In this document: in pieces, positions 26,890 through 39,976 of the stretch
How positions within the stretch are numbered: the stretch's first letter is position 1
Layout: each line of letters starts with the position of its first letter
NCBI GenBank assembly: GCA_001931875.2
Contig: MSJH02000804.1
Coordinates: 1 to 64,000 of the forward strand
DNA: 64,000 bases
Reading direction: 5' to 3'
Origin: Byssochlamys sp. IMV 00236
Taxonomy: Eukaryota > Ascomycota > Eurotiomycetes > Eurotiales > Thermoascaceae
The notes under the pieces: model-generated
The model's database searches: none
What the model was told of the DNA's origin: nothing
Seen by the model: only the letters and a program-made list of their open reading frames with translations
Made by a program: the position numbers and the translations under genes

Positions 26890-29800
26890 AAAAATCTTTT
26901 TATAAGTATTATACTAGTTTTTTATTATATCTTATTAGACTTAAGTTTTAAAATATTTAAATTTTATACTAGGGTAAAGGATTATTATAATTATATATAT
27001 AAATCCTTAAGATTTATATATTTTAGCATAATAAGTTTATAACTTATTATAAGCTTTAGATAAAGTATCTTAAAGTTATATCTTCTATATAGCTCTTTTT
27101 AATTTTAAATACTCTATATAGTTATTAAAATAATTAAAGATAGTATTATAAATTTTAAAAACCCTATAAACTAATAAATTATTTATCTTTAATATAGTAA
27201 GAATAAGATTATAAAATAGCTAAATTAACTTAATAAAATATTTAACTTAATACTATTTAATAGAGAATAATATTAAAAAATAAATATCTTTATTAGCCTA
27301 TAATATAATAAATTATCTAATTACTATATATAGTTTAAGAGTATATATAAGTATAAAGTATATTAAATTCTATTATATCTAGTAATTAAGAAGTAATAAT
27401 TTTAGCTAATTAATACTTAATTATTATAGTATTAAGAAATATTCTTAATGCTAAGGGCTTATATTAATAAATCTAGTAATTTTACGAACTTATATAGAAA
27501 TCTATTAATATTAATCTAACTTAAGTTAAATAAAGAATATCTTTTTTAATAATATTAAGATACTCTAAGAATATAATAAGCCTTTATTCTTTTTTATATT
27601 TTAACTAATACTATTATTAATAAGAGTATTAATATAGAGTTTATTTAATAAAATATTAACTATAAATTATAAAACATATACTAAATATAGAATATAATAG
27701 CGATTCGAAATAAGTTAACTTAATATTATATCTTAGAAATCTTCTAATAATAAATCTGTTTTAAGCTTATCTCTTAGGCTTTTATCTAGTTCTGCTATTA
27801 AGGTAATATTATTACTTATATTATCTATAGTAATAATAAGGATTTAATATTATAAATTATATTAATAAAGATTCTTTAATAGTATTTTAATTAAGTTTTT
27901 CTTAGTATATAATCTATAAATAAAATTAAAGGCTAAGAGTACTTCTTTATATACTTATTTTATATTAATAAAATACCTAGTTATAATAAGAAAGAATATT
28001 AATTTTAACTAGTCTAATAATTTAATACTAGAGAAATCTTTTCTTACTCTAGTAAATATAATAGTATTTTAATATAATTAATCTCCTTAAGTTTAAAAAA
28101 GTATACTTAAATTTAATATTAGTTAAATAACTTTAAATATAAATTACTAGCAGCTATATATAATATATAGTAGAATTAAATATATTTAACTATTTAAAAT
28201 AATTAGCGATATCTTATAATAAAATATAAGATCTAATTATATAATATATCTAGTATATATATTAGATTAAAAGTTTTTTAAAGAAAATATTAGTAATAAA
28301 GTCTATATTAATTACTTAATTCTTATTTTTATAATTAATATATTTTAAATATTATTATTTTTCTAATACTTATATTACTTATTAATACTATAATAATATT
28401 TTATTTAAGTCTATTTTAAGAGAAATAGGCTCTTAGAGTTAATTCTCCCTTTAGTTTTTTATATTTATAGCTTCTACTAATTAAAAAGCCTTTAAATATT
28501 ATTTTTCTTAATAGCTCTTTTCTCTATATCTTAAGTAAAGGCCCTTATTATATTATCTCTTTTATTTCTTATTAAATAAATTATATCTTTTATTACTATA
28601 AGAGATTTATAATAATCTTTTATAATCTTATTCTTATTCTCTATTATTTATTATTATTTCCTTATTTAATAACTAGCTCTATATATTAAAAAATCTACTT
28701 AAATTAAAATAACTATAATAGTCTTAAAGTAATTATTTTATATAGTATCTTTCTTCTTATATATAGAGCTTTACTTACTAGGCTATTTATTTCTATTTTA
28801 TATATAAGACTAGAGAATAAGTAAAGTACTCTTAATATATCTTATAAATAATATATAGTATTAGCTTATAGCTAAATATATCGCTTAATACTATATTATT
28901 TTAATTTAAGTCTATTATAATAGTTTTAAATTTATTAATAAAATCTTAAAGTAATTAATTAAAATATTAATAAAAGTTAAATATTTTCTATATAATAATA
29001 ATATTAATATTTATTAGTTTATAATAGTTTAATAGTTAATAATATAATAATATATAATTCTAGAATATTAAGTCTTTTAAATTATTAATCTTTAAAGTTA
29101 TTAAATATTTCTTTATTTTACCTTTTATATATAAGTAAAAGTAAGATACTTACTTCCTAGTATTATATAGAGCTTTATTATTAAGCTATTTATTAAATTC
29201 TATAATTTAATACTTAAGTTCTTCTACTAACTTATTAAATACCTTTAAATATTAAAGTTTAAGCTTTTTACTAATTAATATAGTAAAAACTCTTAAATTT
29301 TAACTACTGCTATTATTAGATTATACTATACTTTATATTTATTCTTATTAAATTAAGGTCTTTAGCTATTATTAAAATTATTAAATTTATATTTATAGTA
29401 TTATTACTTATTTAAATTACTACTATTAAGTTTATAATAGCTGCTAAATAAGTAACTGCTAAATATATAGTTATTAGATATATAGCTATTAAATATATAG
29501 CTATTAAATATATAGCTATTAAATATATAGCTATTAAATATATAGCTATTAAATATATAGCTATTAAATATATAGCTATTAAATATATAGCTATTAAATA
29601 TATAGCTATTAAATATATAGCTATTAAATATATAGCTATTAAATATATAGCTATTAAATATATAGCTATTAGGTATATAATAGAATATTATTATTTTCTC
29701 TTTAAGCTAATTTCTATTAGACTTCTTATAAGCGCTTAAATAGCTCTATTACTTTAACTATTATATTATTTACTAGTACTCTTATATAAGCCTATTTTTA

Positions 29801-30100
29801 TATTCTTACTATTATTAAAGATATTCTATATTATTACTATTTATTATTACTATTTTATAGGAGATTTTATTAGTCTTTATTTAGTCTTAAGTAACTTAAA
29901 GATATTATAAAATATCTAGTGCTAAGATTAATTCTCCTATTATTTATAAGTTAAGGATTAGCTATTTTACTTAATCTTATAGTTATATATAAATTATTAT
30001 AGTAAGGTTTTATTATCTATAACTATAGTAATTTATAGATTACTTTAGTTTTTTATAGTTTTCTTATAAACTATAGCCTTCTAAAAATTATAATTATCTT
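26890..30100 (-). pseudogene. hAT-family transposase relic
   Basis: The minus-strand frame from about 27,165 down to 26,900 reads an IFNYFNNYIEYLKLKRA patch, then a decayed stretch with LSKAYNKL and TYYAKIYKS, then LYPSIKFKYFKT. This order matches the region before the C-terminal dimerisation domain in fungal hAT transposases ('...hl..y...lk.k...wk..l..Al..A..KL..YY..t.....iyaigtiLaPq.Kl.fF'). The frame is riddled with TAA/TAG. The N-terminal limits are guesses: the decayed AT-rich sequence continues to about 30.1 kb, where a change of pattern with TATAGTTT/AAACTATA inverted words suggests an element end. Confidence 0.6.
29461..29675. repeat. 15-bp minisatellite, about 14 units
   Basis: The unit AAATATATAGCTATT is repeated head to tail about 14 times. 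The first two units differ by one or two bases, the inner copies are identical, and a partial degenerate copy follows. Fifteen bp is five codons, so if it lay inside the hAT-relic frame it would encode a pentapeptide repeat. The perfect identity of the inner units inside otherwise heavily mutated DNA suggests expansion after the RIP mutations. Confidence 0.95.
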
Positions 30101-30589
30101 AAAGTATAGTTTTCTATTATTTACCCTAATAAGCTATAGTTTATTATAGATTATTAAGGTTTTAAACAGTTTATATTATAAGTTTAAAAATTTATTTAAT
30201 AGTTTAAACCCTTTTAAGATTAAGTTAATAAAGAAAATTAATAAGAGAATAAGAATATAATAATATTAAGATTAAAGGTATTCTTATTAAGAATTAGAAA
30301 AGATCCTAGGATTTAAAAAGCTTAAGTATACTAGGTAAGTTATATAACTAGCAGGTTATATAACTTTATAAAATCTAGGGGTTATTATCTATAATAGGCC
30401 TTTAGTTTATTATTACTTTCTAGAAATACTTAATTTAATATCTAGATATTATAAACCTATTATTTATTACTTATTATCTTAAGACTAATAGTTAAACTAA
30501 GAGAATAAATACTATCTTAAAATAATACTTATATGTCTATATTAGCTATTTATAAGATAATTAAGTTAACTAGCTATCTTTAGCTAAGT

Positions 30590-31290
30590 TTATATTAAAC
30601 TCTTACTATTTTAAGACTATTAGAGTATTACCTTTTTTTACTAACTATAGGTTTTATCTATATATAGGATTTAAGCTTATTTAGCCTATAAACTAGCCTA
30701 TTATTAGAGATATTAAAGCCTTTATTAAGAAGATATAAGATATTATAGATTATATCTATATTTAAATTTATATTACTTAAGCCTATTATAAAAAATAGAT
30801 TAATTACTATTAAATCTTAGCTTATTACTATTATATAAAATAGTCTATTTAATTAAATACTTAGAATATTTATACTTAGCGCCCTTAGAAGAAACTTAAC
30901 TAAAAAAATCTTAGCCTATTCTGTATTACTAAGGTTATTAGCCTATATATCTAGTAGTTTAATCTGCCTGCCTTAATATATATCTATTCTATATTTAATA
31001 TTAGCCTACTTTATCCTATTATTAAAGACCCTATACCTAGATAGAGATAACCTTTATTATCGCCTGTTAAAGTTAATAGTCTTAAGAAATAAGTTATTAA
31101 AGATATTTTAAACTCTTAATAAAAATACTATAAGTATAAAGGCCTTTAACTATAATATATTATTAAATAGTTAGGTTATAATAACTTAATTAAAAAGCTT
31201 ATGCACTATTTATAGTATATTTAAGAAATTATTATAAACTTTTATTGCTGCTATTTAAATAAACTAAAGCCTAGAAATAGTCTTAATAGA
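30590..31290 (+). pseudogene. Third Gypsy relic: integrase C-terminus plus chromodomain
   Basis: The plus-strand frame keeps a PFFTNYRFYLYIGFKLI patch, a PINxP-IIRDIKAF patch and an IIDYIYI patch. Further on come NIYT-x-RP-x-KKLN, PALIYIYSIFNISLLYPI, PVKVNSLKK and finally NFYCCYLNKLKPR. In this order they correspond to the end of the integrase core ('tPFfanyG..p..g.ep'), the GPY/F region ('NIrt.RpskKLd', 'lP.s..ihpvFhvSLLhP') and a chromodomain-type C-terminus ('..e...v..ilnsr', 'fH.ryPnKPkPr') of chromoviruses. All interruptions are TAA/TAG. The surrounding 30.2-31.7 kb is probably the same element. Confidence 0.75.
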
Positions 31291-31790
31291 GCTTAACCTT
31301 AAAAAGAAAAGTATTATTATAGTGCTAATATAAGAGATAAGATAATTAATCTATTAGCTAATACTTACTTAATTTAGAAGAGTAAAGTTTAAACTCTTTT
31401 AAATTATATAAGGAGTTATATAATCTTATAAAGATATCTTTAGTATATAGCTTAATCTGAATTTAAGCTCCTTAAGCTATATTTTATTTACTAAGCCTGC
31501 CTGTAATAGCCTGTTCTAATCTAAATTAGCTAAATAGAGATCCTATAGCTAGTCCTAGTATTAACTACTTTATTATATTTATTCTAACCTACTCCCTAAG
31601 CCTATACCTTAATAAGTAGTATAAAGATATATAGCTTATAAAAGCCTTTATAATAGAGATACTTTATATTAATATAAGGATAAATATATTATTATTTTAA
31701 ATCTTATACTAAGGCCTTTAAATAATAAAGATATATTTTCTATAGAATAAGAAAAAAGTCTTTTACTTAGCCTTGTGCTTTATTTAGCAC

Positions 31791-32048
31791 TTTCTTATTC
31801 TCTCTCCACTTCGTGCCAGGGGGATTGTAGATATACCTCAAGCTAGACCACATAACTACCAAATTCTACCTATGTCCTAGCTCCATTTCTATATGCGGTT
31901 CAAAGGAGAGTAGTTAACGGGGGAGCAGTATAATAACAAGGCTCTACCCTCCAGGCAAGGTCGTAGAAACATAGTCTATTTCGCCTATGTTTTATGCTGC
32001 TGGTTGCTCCTTCACTCTTAATCCATTCCTGACTTTACCACAGCCGAT
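31791..32048. other. Boundary zone between RIP block and normal DNA
   Basis: Composition shifts to ordinary mixed sequence within about 30 bp. The stretch holds no gene and would be the promoter region of the broken peptidase gene that follows. I see no clear TATA box or transposon terminus. Confidence 0.6.
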
Positions 32049-32816
32049 ATGAAGTTCACTGCCACGATACTACTCATGTCTGCTATATGGACAAGCAATA
32101 CCCTCGCGGCTCCGCATGGGGATTTCGTCGAACACCTCAAGGTCCGCGGCAATGACAATGGTGCACTCGCCGGAGCGCAATCGATCTCTGCTGACACAAA
32201 GTACGGGTATAACTGGGCTGGCGTTATCCACACGACGCCCCCTGCAACGGGCACCTACACTGCAGCCTCTGCAACCTTTACTGTTCCGAAGCCAACAGCG
32301 ACCGATGACTCTGGAAACACACAGGGTGCGTCCGCCTGGGTCGGAATCGACGGTGGGACGTACCGCAACGCTATCCTACACGCCGGGGTTGACTTTTATG
32401 TCGAGGACAGCACCGAGAAATATGACGCTTGGTACGAATGGTATCCTAGTCTCAGCAATGACTTCAACCTGTCTGTGACTGCGGGAGATGTTATTGTTGT
32501 CAAGGTGGTCTCGTCTTCACCTAGCCACGGCGTTGCTATTTTAGAGACCTTATCGGCAGACCCCTCGACTGCTACCCTTGGCGGCCAGAATGTCTAATGG
32601 ATTGTCGAGGACTACCAGTCTGGTGCTTCCGACGTGGCACTTGTTAACTTCGGCAAGGTCAAGTTCAGTGGTGCCCAAGCTGGGACCAGCCATGGTGAAA
32701 AGATCGGCTTAAACAACGCTACTATCTTTGAAATCCAACAGAACGGCGAAGTGTTGACCAATGTCGATATTCTCAGTGATACAGAGTTCGACGTGACATA
32801 TGAATCAGACCAGTGA
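32049..32816 (+). pseudogene. Broken secreted glutamic peptidase (family G1)
   Basis: The frame encodes a signal peptide (residues 1-20, ending NTLA) and a beta-sandwich domain typical of eqolisins such as aspergilloglutamic peptidase: a YNWAGV start, AWVGIDGGT, a GVDF patch and YDAWYEWYPS. An in-frame TAA at 32,595-32,597 stops it after 182 codons, exactly before the WIVEDY motif that carries the catalytic Glu. The same frame then continues cleanly to a TGA at 32,814. The other catalytic residue, the Gln of the conserved AILQ motif, is His here (AILHAGVDF), and the family's cysteines are missing. No intron could skip the stop without deleting the catalytic Glu region (the only candidate is 27 bp). 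Two independent losses point to an inactivated gene rather than a sequencing error. A catalytically dead, truncated lectin-like product is conceivable. Confidence 0.85.
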
Positions 32817-34540
32817 TGCATGACCTCTATTTTAGTTTTGACTCAAACGTTGGATATCGGAATTATTGATCATGACCGGTTTATCTATTCCCATGTGTCA
32901 TGTGTCGAATCCTGAATGGCACAGAAGCAACGATGATTCGCACCTCCTAGCTAGTAGCTAGGTTGTTTCTTGCTTAACTCTAGTCTAGAGAGAAGGTTGA
33001 TCCCATACTCCTCTCCTACGGCATACAAAGATCTAGATCCTAGTGATCGAGTATGTTCGATCCTATAATCAGGATATCAAAGAACCCGCTGCAAACGGAT
33101 GATACGACAGATCACCTCATCTGCGCACGCCTTTGTGCACCGACATTATAGTCCGTTGGCTGCTGTGGGAAAGACTTTCAGACTCGACGGTAATCCTTTT
33201 AAGGCCTGTATATATACTTTGTGCCATGCAAATAATGTACCTACGCTCAAGTTAGGAGCGTCAGGTTCCTTCCTTTCAGGAAGAACGAGGACAATCTGTT
33301 GCCAGCGACTTCGATGCAGTCATTATTTCCTACTAGGACTTCTCTACAATTTTCTTGTATCTCTTTTTCTCTCCCCCAGGCACCATCATGACGTCGACGA
33401 AGTGAGAAAATCTGCAANNNNNNNNNNNNNNNNNNNNCTGCTGCATAGCCCTATCATATTAATACTTTTTCATTGACTGAATATAATAATAGGATATGAT
33501 TCATCCTCAATACTAATAGGAACTATCGAGTCAACCGAGATATATATACGACCAAACAGGCATTGTCACAGTCAGTACTATCAACACCCTCATATCGCTC
33601 TTCGGGGCCTCCATCCACCACATCTACTTCATCTGCGTCACCGATTCCCTCCTGTCGGCGCTCACAGCTTACTGGGAGACGAGCTGCAAACGGCTTGTAC
33701 GACTCTGCTGAAAGAGAAGTAGGATAAGCAACGTGAAGCCACCTACTGTAAAGCCACCAATATAGGACCAAAGGAGATACGCCGGAATGAGTAATTGCTC
33801 ATAGTCAGTGGCGGAGGCAGTGCTTAAACCAGCGGGTAATCAAGATGAAGTCCATAGGCATAAATAGCTGATAGATTCCGGTATCCTTTAGTTCTCTAAG
33901 CAATCCAATATTCATTTCCCGGGTCATATGCTTTTTCTGAGTCTTTGCTTCCGTGATCCTAGATCTCTACACCTCCAATGATGGACAGAGCCCTCACCTA
34001 TCACATCCTTCTTGTCCAGTGACCTCGCAAAACAGCGTTATGGGGACCGCTCTGTCTGGCATGAACCAGACAATCATTACAGGATAATTAAACGAAACAA
34101 CCTTTCAGATCTCATCTGCAGCGTTAGTTATTCCCCGTACTTACGACTAAGTCGCGATTCAGAGATCAGTCAACCACTGTCACTTTCGAGCTTTTATAAC
34201 GCAAAACGTACGTATTCTCGCCTATACAGAATAAAACAGAGCCATATCGGAAAGGGATAAGAATCAGAAAGGCCTCGCCGTTCTTTCATTTCATGTCCTG
34301 ACTTTTTACATATCGATGCAAGCTTATCCGCTCAATTAAGCTGGTCAATTCTAAACGTCGATCAGGATGCTATTTTGGAAGAAAGAGTTTAACAAAGTCA
34401 ATTGGTATATGGGGCTAATATATTTCGAGATCTGGAAACCGTCGAGTATTGAGATCCTCCGAGGGTTGATCGGATGCAAAAATCACCGGAGAATACACGA
34501 TATGTTTGTTCTCAGTAGCTCATCCCGAGAGATCCTTTCC
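32817..34540. other. Gene-poor transition zone
   Basis: Normal composition, but no reading frame here resembles a protein family or shows coding bias. Frames at 33,099-33,476 (crosses the N gap), 33,523-33,771 and 34,012-34,260 look like chance. Probably decayed intergenic or old repeat DNA. Confidence 0.5.
33418..33437. other. Assembly gap of 20 N
   Basis: Twenty N characters in a row. The true missing length is unknown. Nothing on either side suggests a gene that is interrupted. Confidence 1.
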
Positions 34541-34544
34541 AACG

Positions 34545-34850
34545 TCCCACTACGACGATAGATATACCGGACGTACCTGAATTTACCGATGCCGACGGAT
34601 GGCAGCACTTTGAGATAAGGCGACTCATCAACCGATGCCGCACACGGTACTCCCATTCTCGAATACCTGGTCCGCTGGCAAAATAGTAGTCCCGAGTACG
34701 ACGTTTGGTACCCTCATCACGAGTTATTACAGGGAAGGGAGCTGCAGAACGGGTTGCGGAGTACGACGCTGAGCATCCACTCCAACCAGAAGATCCTATC
34801 GAGTCGCAGCCCAGGCGGAAGCCCGGTCGCAATTTAAGATCTGTTACAGA
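34545..34850 (+). pseudogene. Chromodomain relic with two frameshifts
   Basis: Three successive plus-strand frames join into one chromodomain-like sequence. The first frame gives PEFTDADGWQHFEIRRLINR (34,570-34,640). After a shift, EYLVRWQNSSPEYDVWYPHH appears (about 34,661-34,720). After another shift, ERVAEYDAEHP follows (about 34,746-34,780), leading into a Pro/Arg-rich tail. The YLVRW..s.pEyD.W.P pattern followed by a V.EY acidic helix is the chromodomain fold seen at the C-terminus of fungal Gypsy chromoviruses. Unlike the block to the left, this relic decayed by frameshifts and kept a normal base composition. Confidence 0.7.
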
Positions 34851-35878
34851 TTATCGCCAATTATATTCAATAGGAGACGGGAAAGAAAATTGGATATACT
34901 GTAGTTGGATTCTCTTTTAGCTTTAAGAAAGATTCGAAATATCTTCATGTGAAGAATAAAGCGAGACTATTATACCCAAAAGTGAAGATAGCCATAGCCG
35001 AAAAGTGCCTGGCAAAAATCTACTTACTCACCGAAGCGATGCTTAAGTATTCGATGGGGCCCCTCTGCGTGACCTGTGGAGTAGAAAGGCATATTTCTCG
35101 TTCCGGATCTAAAAAAAGACCATATACCCCAAATCTGATTCGTGCCGTAATTACGCCAAGTCAACTTAAGACTTAAAGAAAGTGATTATGGGCTGATTTG
35201 GTTTCGGGGTCCTCGCTTGTTTCTTTGTCTTTTCCTTCGAAATCCCAATGGCTGCGGAGTTCCGTCTGTATAGGTCTTCTCTCTTCAGATTAAGGGATAT
35301 GGCTGGATGGAACTCGTTTGTTGGACATATAGTTATTCTAGGGTGTGTGCGAATTGCAAGATACTCCCTCGAGGACATCTAAGGATTTCCGGCTGATAAT
35401 AATGATGATGATACTTGGTTAGTATACGTGGAAGTTGCCGACGTCGACCACAGCATTCCACTATAGCTCCAAAGGAGGAGGCATGGCCAATAGAGGTGTC
35501 AGGTTATATCTTAATCTACAGTAAACAACTTAATCCACTTTTACAAAGACTACAGAGCAAGTGATTCATGTACGAACATCTCACATAATGATAGACAAAG
35601 GAAACAATACATTGCCTCGCCTAGTGGGTATCTACTAGGCCAGTGGTCGTTTTTCTAGTTACTTACAGAAACACATGTTGTCACAGGGCATGAGATGACA
35701 AGTCCCACACCGACCAGAGCAGGTTAGATTGAGCACCTTCCTCTTCAATGGTAGAGCGCCTTTTTTCTGAAATCCCTTTTCTTTTATGAGTACTGTACAC
35801 GCACTAAAAAGAAAACGGAGCAAACATAAAAAGGCCAAGCCAAAGTAAAAGAAAGAGCGCTGAAGATGGATATTAAAT
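34851..35878. other. Intergenic region before ATP synthase beta 3' end
   Basis: No convincing coding sequence. The frames at 34,949-35,176 and 35,166-35,378 have no recognisable features. The last 250 bases will include the 3' UTR of the ATP synthase beta gene. Confidence 0.5.
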
Positions 35879-37935
<2,057 letters not shown>

Positions 37936-37949
37936 GGTGATGGTGTTGA

Positions 37950-38035
37950 AGAGCGAGGGTGGGGAGAGGGAGTAGAGAGGATGGGGATACAGGAGCAGGG
38001 GAGAAGAGAGAGGGAAGAAAGGGAAGAGGTTGACT
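37950..38035 (-). promoter_or_regulatory. CT-rich leader/promoter tract of the ATP synthase beta gene
   Basis: On the plus strand this is almost pure purine (GAG, GGGAGAGG and AGAAGAGAG words), so on the gene strand it is a pyrimidine run ending just 15 bases before the ATG. Pyrimidine tracts near transcription starts are common in strongly expressed housekeeping genes of filamentous fungi. Similar tracts precede COX subunit V, cofilin and HSP60 in this window. Confidence 0.5.
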
Positions 38036-39222
38036 TGAGGTTTGAGGTGGACACGGAGGCCAGAAAGCGCCTTGCCTGTCCAGGGCGGTTTTGCCGACGA
38101 TCCCGTGATCGGCCGAGCAACCAGCGCCCACAGCAACCGTTTTCCTGTCTTCCGGGCAGGACAAAAAAGCAGGGCCGCTGGTAGTAGATAGTAGTAGTAT
38201 CTATCTAGAATCAATTCGGTGGGAATTGCACAAAATATTATTCTTAGTTATCCGTAGGGCTTGTTTTTTGTACCGTATATTCGCCCATCCCCGACTCCCC
38301 CGTTGTGTCGCACCCGACCCCATCCCCAGCCCGTTCCGGGAAGCCGGATGGAAGGAACCCGCTCCCATAACATAGCATAACATCGCCCACTCCAAAGCTC
38401 TGAGCTGGCAGACCTGGCTGGCAATAATGCGTTGGCAGCGGTCAGAACACAGTAAACAATCAGTTCATACTCTCAGTCAGCTCTGAGCTATCTTTCCATC
38501 TGTTCCGGCGCGTTCCTTAAGCTTCCGCGGAGCTCTGTTAGTTAACTGCACACCGTCATAATTTTTTTTTTTTTTTATATATAATTCCAGCTACCCGTGC
38601 TTAGGGCCAGCCACAACTCCATCATCTTGGAGATCATCAGTACAGTAGGAGATATAACTGACACCAGAGAAGAATATAGACTACTTAAAAAAGACTTTGA
38701 AGTCACAAAGAGCGCTCAATGGCGTAGTATAGTACGAGTCCTATCTTCCCCGTCCATTACCCTTTTCGGATGACAGGGAATTCTGATATCAGACAATGGT
38801 CCATGCGTACGCCATCCCCAGATATTCTCGTATCCTAACTAGTCTATACGGCACTACGATCAAATCGATCATGGACTGAGATCGGACGAAGCTTGGACTA
38901 CCGATATACAGAAGAGGCAAAAAGAAGGAAAAGAAAAGAACATTATCAAAGCTACCGGCAACACCCGGATCAACCCGATCAAGCTACAAAGGAAATTCTA
39001 CATTGATTATAGCGCAGTACAGGGTACATTTCTTTTCGGAATTGATGGGCATACAGCAAGACACAGAGAGAAAGGATGCCCCAGGACACGGGCGACAAGG
39101 CTCGACTCTTCATCGGAAGCGATATGCGACACGGTGGCCGACGATGCAGACCGTCTGCGCTATACATCCGCCGTGCCGGAGGCGGGCTGCTCCCGACCCT
39201 CCAGGCGCTTTCCATCTGCACT
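38036..39222. other. Intergenic region between atp2 and COX subunit V
   Basis: No gene seen. It contains the atp2 promoter, a 15-base T run at 38,562-38,576 and the 3' UTR of the COX gene. Frames on the plus strand here (for example 39,003-39,293) are shadows of the COX coding exons or chance. Confidence 0.6.
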
Positions 39223-39976
39223 CTACGACTTGTTGGCAGGAGCGCTCTGGACGTGTCCCTTGCCGGTGTAGCCCTCGGAGGCCGGACCGGTAATGGGCTC
39301 GATCTTCTCGCGCTGTACAAGAGACCTGTTAGCCCCGTTCCCCATAGTATCGCGGACAACCCATATAACATTTGACGTACCTTGACGTATTCGTTGGCGG
39401 CCTCCTGCCACTCTTTGGACATGGTCTTGGGCTGCGGGCGAGCGAACAGGTGAATAACGTAGAAGATACTGAAGGACAGAGCAAGCAGCTGGGAGACTCT
39501 GATGAAAACTCTCCAGCCCTCACCCTTGGGAGGCTCAGCACGGGGGCCGTGAGGACCAAAAGCGATCCAGTAGGCTAAAAGCGGTCAGTAAATATATATA
39601 TAATTTCTCATCCTCAACGTCACCGACGGCGCCGGCATTTCGCGGAATTTTTTTTGAGGTCGTGAGCACACATACCGGCCTTCTTCTCCTGCAGGGTCAG
39701 GTCGTGCCAGTTAACCTTCATGCGGTCACGGAGCTGCATCCACAGCTCAGCCTGCTCCTGAGGAGGCATGGCCTCCCAACGCTTCTCGATACCAGCCAGG
39801 GTAGGGTTGGAGATGGCATGCTCGCTGGAGGCAGCACGGGTCTGCTGGGACGCAATGGCGGTCTTCTGAGCGCTCAGGGAGGCCATTGGGCTGGCGGCAG
39901 GACGGTACGAACGGATGATCGTCGATGGGAGAGCAGAGCTGCGAGCAGCTGCTCGAGAGACGGATCTGGCGAACAT
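39223..39976 (-). CDS. cox5: Cytochrome c oxidase subunit V (COX IV family)
   Basis: This is a nuclear-encoded subunit of respiratory complex IV in the inner mitochondrial membrane; in yeast its counterparts are Cox5a/Cox5b. Three exons (minus strand): 39,976-39,676, 39,574-39,381 and 39,312-39,223, giving 194 residues; introns are 101 and 68 bp. Residues 1 to about 45 (MFARSVSRAAARSS...) form a basic, Ser/Ala-rich mitochondrial presequence. The matrix part includes ISNPTLAGIEKRWEAMPPQE and DLTLQEKKAAYWIAFGPHGP. A single membrane span lies at about 123-145 (VFIRVSQLLALSFSIFYVIHLFA). The C-terminal intermembrane-space tail includes TMSKEWQEAANEYVK and ends in NKS. The arrangement matches the COX IV family in length and order. 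The gene lies in tandem between atp2 and cofilin, all on the minus strand. An upstream pyrimidine tract (gene strand) lies at about 40,080-40,115. Confidence 0.95.

Larger units (their letters stand above)
1..31790. repeat. RIP-degraded AT-rich transposon block
   Basis: The whole stretch is overwhelmingly A+T, with long runs of TA/AT words. CA, TG and CG dinucleotides are strikingly rare, and no open frame of even 60 codons occurs. Decayed coding frames that can be read across it are interrupted by TAA and TAG but hardly ever by TGA, as expected when CAA, CAG and TGG codons suffer C:G to T:A change. This is the established signature of repeat-induced point mutation in ascomycetes. The block holds several nested element relics, listed separately. 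It ends abruptly between about 31,770 and 31,800, where normal mixed composition starts. In the cell such blocks are usually heterochromatic; a pericentromeric or subtelomeric position is possible but not shown. Confidence 0.95.

Noticed and set aside
29461..29675. CRISPR-like array
   Set aside because: Units are 15 bp and directly adjoining with no unique spacers; the organism is a fungus. It is a minisatellite.
1..31790. Insertion of mitochondrial DNA (the block is as AT-rich as fungal mtDNA)
   Set aside because: LTRs, a polypurine tract, integrase, reverse transcriptase and hAT traces are present, with TAA/TAG-only decay; no mitochondrial gene or rRNA/tRNA pattern was seen.
32592..32622. 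A tiny intron that would remove the stop in the peptidase gene
   Set aside because: The only GT..AG pair covering the stop is 27 bp, below fungal intron size, and it would delete the catalytic-Glu motif.
33099..33476. 125-codon plus-strand frame
   Set aside because: It runs through the 20-N gap and has no family features; the frame across the gap is meaningless.
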